NCBI GenBank assembly: GCA_012719345.1
Contig: JAAYAN010000119.1
Span: 1 to 55,292, forward strand
Direction: 5' to 3'
Length of the DNA stretch: 55,292 nucleotides
Origin: Ignavibacteria bacterium
GTDB lineage: Bacteria; Bacteroidota; Ignavibacteria; Ignavibacteriales; Melioribacteraceae
The notes beneath the pieces were generated by a model. The model made no database searches. It had not been told where the DNA came from and saw only the letters and a program-made list of their open reading frames with translations. Within the stretch, counting starts at the first letter, position 1, and every line of letters starts with the position of its first letter. Of this stretch, positions 53,809 to 55,292 are shown in pieces. Position numbers and translations under genes: made by a program.

Positions 53809-54462
53809 ATGAAAAATATATTTTACATAATAGTTTTGTTTATTTCCTTTCCGGTGTTTGCTCAAAAACTTGGTGAAATGGCGCCCGAAGAACTCCCGGG
53901 AGAATTTCCGCCGTATCAATTCGGTTTCGATTTAATGTTTACCGAAGGAGGATTTGGATTCGGTACTTTTTTAAGGCGCGAAATTATAACAGATATTACT
54001 GCTTTTATAGATATTTCTATAAGCGAAGCAAAAGGCGAAAAAGAAATGGAATACTATGATTATTACGGACAGCCATTTGTTATAAACAAAAAAAACCGCG
54101 TTTTTCTTGTTCCTTTAAATGTCGGTTTGATGTACCGTTTATTTTCACACCAGCTTACTGATAATCTGCGTCCTTATATAATCGCCGGAATAGGTCCCAC
54201 ACTTATTTTAACTACACCCTACGAAAGAAACGGCGAGCTTGTGGAATTCTTTAACTCTTTTAAATATTCGCATCCGTATTATACATTGGGCGGATATTTC
54301 GGCGTAGGCGCAAATTTCGGATTGAGCCGCGACTATGTTATAGGCGTAAACGTCCGCTATTTTTATACGAAGTTAGGCAAAGGCATCGAAAATGAAACCG
54401 GCAATTTTCAGAAAGAATTCGGCGGAGTTTTTCTTGCAATAAATCTTGGTTTTATGTATTAG
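53809..54462 (+). CDS. Outer-membrane beta-barrel protein of unknown function
   Basis: This 217-residue protein has a signal peptide (1 to about 18, ending VFAQ) and alternating amphipathic strands (FGFDLMFTEGGFGFGTFL; YIIAGIGPTLILTTPY; LGGYFGVGANFGLS) typical of 8-stranded OmpA/OmpW-like barrels. The last strand ends in an aromatic residue (NLGFMY) as required by the BAM machinery. The ligand is unknown. It lies 37 bp upstream of the xylanase gene on the same strand and may share its transcript. Confidence 0.8.
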   Translation: MKNIFYIIVLFISFPVFAQKLGEMAPEELPGEFPPYQFGFDLMFTEGGFGFGTFLRREIITDITAFIDISISEAKGEKEMEYYDYYGQPFVINKKNRVFLVPLNVGLMYRLFSHQLTDNLRPYIIAGIGPTLILTTPYERNGELVEFFNSFKYSHPYYTLGGYFGVGANFGLSRDYVIGVNVRYFYTKLGKGIENETGNFQKEFGGVFLAINLGFMY

Positions 54463-54499
54463 TTCAATCATTTTTTAAAATCTATTAAAAGGTAATTTT

Positions 54500-55292
54500 A
54501 TGAAGAAAAGTGTTTTATTGTTTCTAACTATTATGTTTATAAATATTCAAGCGCAAACTGAGAGCATCCCTCTGCTGAAGGATGTTTTTAAAGATAAATT
54601 TTATATAGGCAACGCTCCAAGCGATTACATAATAAAAGGAAATGACCAAAAAGCATTGGAAATTTTAGCTGAACAGCACAACAGTATTACTGCCGAAAAT
54701 GTTATGAAATGGGAATCAGTACATCCGCAGCCGGGAAAATACAATTTTGAAGCTGCCGACAGATTTATTGAATTCGGGCTGAAGAATGATATGTATATTA
54801 TCGGGCACACGCTTGTTTGGCATTCGCAGACTCCAAGATGGGTTTTCCAAGATGCAAATGGAAATCCCGAAACACGTGAAGGATTAATTGCAAAAATGGA
54901 AGAGCATATAACTACAGTTATGAGCAGATATAAAGGCAAAGTTAAAGCTTGGGATGTTGTTAACGAAGCATTTAACGAGGATGGGACTTTGCGTAGCAGT
55001 CCTTGGCAGAAAATTATTGGCGACGATTTTATTAAAATTGCTTTCCAAATTGCCAATAAAGTTGATCCCGATGCAAAATTAATTTATAACGATTACAATT
55101 TGTGTTTCAAAGCAAAACGCGAGGGATGCATTAAATATATTAAAAGTCTGCTTGATGAAGGTGTAAAAATTGACGCGATAGGAGAACAAGGCCACTGGGA
55201 TATGGTTAGTCCTAAAAATGAAGAAATTGTTTGTTTTTTTGAAGATGTGAAGAAAATCGGATTAAAAGCAATGATTACAGAGCTGGATATAA
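54500..55292 (+). CDS. GH10 endo-1,4-beta-xylanase, 5' part (cut by window end)
   Basis: ATG 54500 opens a frame that runs off the right end; 264 residues are visible. It has a signal peptide (1 to about 19, ending IQAQ) and a GH10 TIM barrel: NSITAENVMKWESVHPQPG, IIGHTLVWHSQTPRWVF, the acid/base in AWDVVNEAF (Glu156), YNDYNL, and the nucleophile in MITELDI (Glu261). It hydrolyses internal beta-1,4 links in xylan. The catalytic pair is complete; only the last ~80-100 residues and any sorting domain are missing. The minus-strand frame at 54625-55056 is a shadow of this gene. AAAGGTAA precedes the ATG. Confidence 0.94.
   Translation, partial: MKKSVLLFLTIMFINIQAQTESIPLLKDVFKDKFYIGNAPSDYIIKGNDQKALEILAEQHNSITAENVMKWESVHPQPGKYNFEAADRFIEFGLKNDMYIIGHTLVWHSQTPRWVFQDANGNPETREGLIAKMEEHITTVMSRYKGKVKAWDVVNEAFNEDGTLRSSPWQKIIGDDFIKIAFQIANKVDPDAKLIYNDYNLCFKAKREGCIKYIKSLLDEGVKIDAIGEQGHWDMVSPKNEEIVCFFEDVKKIGLKAMITELDI

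Noticed and set aside
1-55292. tRNA, rRNA, CRISPR array, insertion sequence or prophage
   Set aside because: No cloverleaf with a TTCGA-type T arm, no evenly spaced direct repeats, no transposase or integrase and no terminal inverted repeats were found by eye.

Overview
The window is A/T-rich, densely coded bacterial DNA from a Gram-negative of the Bacteroidota/Chlorobiota/Ignavibacteriota group. An Ignavibacterium/Melioribacter-like organism is the best guess. The reasons are a PorV/PorQ-family outer-membrane protein, a TonB-dependent cobalamin receptor behind a B12 riboswitch, many lipoproteins and periplasmic enzymes, several TAnnTTTG-like promoter elements, and a GH10 xylanase at the right edge. 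No rRNA, tRNA, insertion sequence, phage gene or CRISPR array was seen.

Layout. 0-10.9 kb: Tat-exported metallo-hydrolase, TPM protein, phosphoglycerate mutase GpmI, PorV-like protein, cold-shock protein, PLP decarboxylase, alpha/beta hydrolase, a small lipoprotein, a TatD-radical SAM fusion and a PBP4-type D,D-carboxypeptidase. 11-14.4 kb: a BtuB-like receptor under a cobalamin riboswitch, a TonB C-terminal-domain protein and an unknown helical protein. 14.5-23.6 kb: the most unusual part. A propeller lipoprotein and an LTA-synthase-like phosphotransferase are divergent from a tightly overlapping six-gene cassette (GNAT, ATP-grasp, ATP-grasp, GNAT, FemAB/BioF2-like acyltransferase, Wzx flippase) that has no glycosyltransferase or polymerase. 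23.6-36.1 kb: mostly housekeeping genes: amino-acid kinase, RsmF-like methyltransferase, Lgt, YjbR, Prc protease, YbaK deacylase, a 54-codon basic protein, KamA-type aminomutase, DUF4332 and DUF2780 proteins, NifU/Nfu, RsmI and ProS. 36.4-43.2 kb: exported MORN-like repeat protein, two cation/proton antiporters (the second frameshifted), an ExbD-like frame broken by two in-frame stops, and a pair of lipoproteins. 43.3-55.3 kb: PafA-like phosphatase, chemoreceptor, M28 lipoprotein peptidase, PrmA, GAF histidine kinase, AddB-like nuclease, a beta-barrel protein and the 5' part of a GH10 xylanase.

The strongest candidate for an undescribed system is the 17.5-23.6 kb cassette with its divergent LTA-synthase-like neighbour. 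I infer that it builds an amide/acyl-decorated surface molecule and exports it through the flippase. The second point of interest is 39.3-41.8 kb, where two adjacent envelope genes are both disrupted; this could be decay, recoding or a local sequence error. Function assignments come from reading translated motifs by eye; no database search was run.
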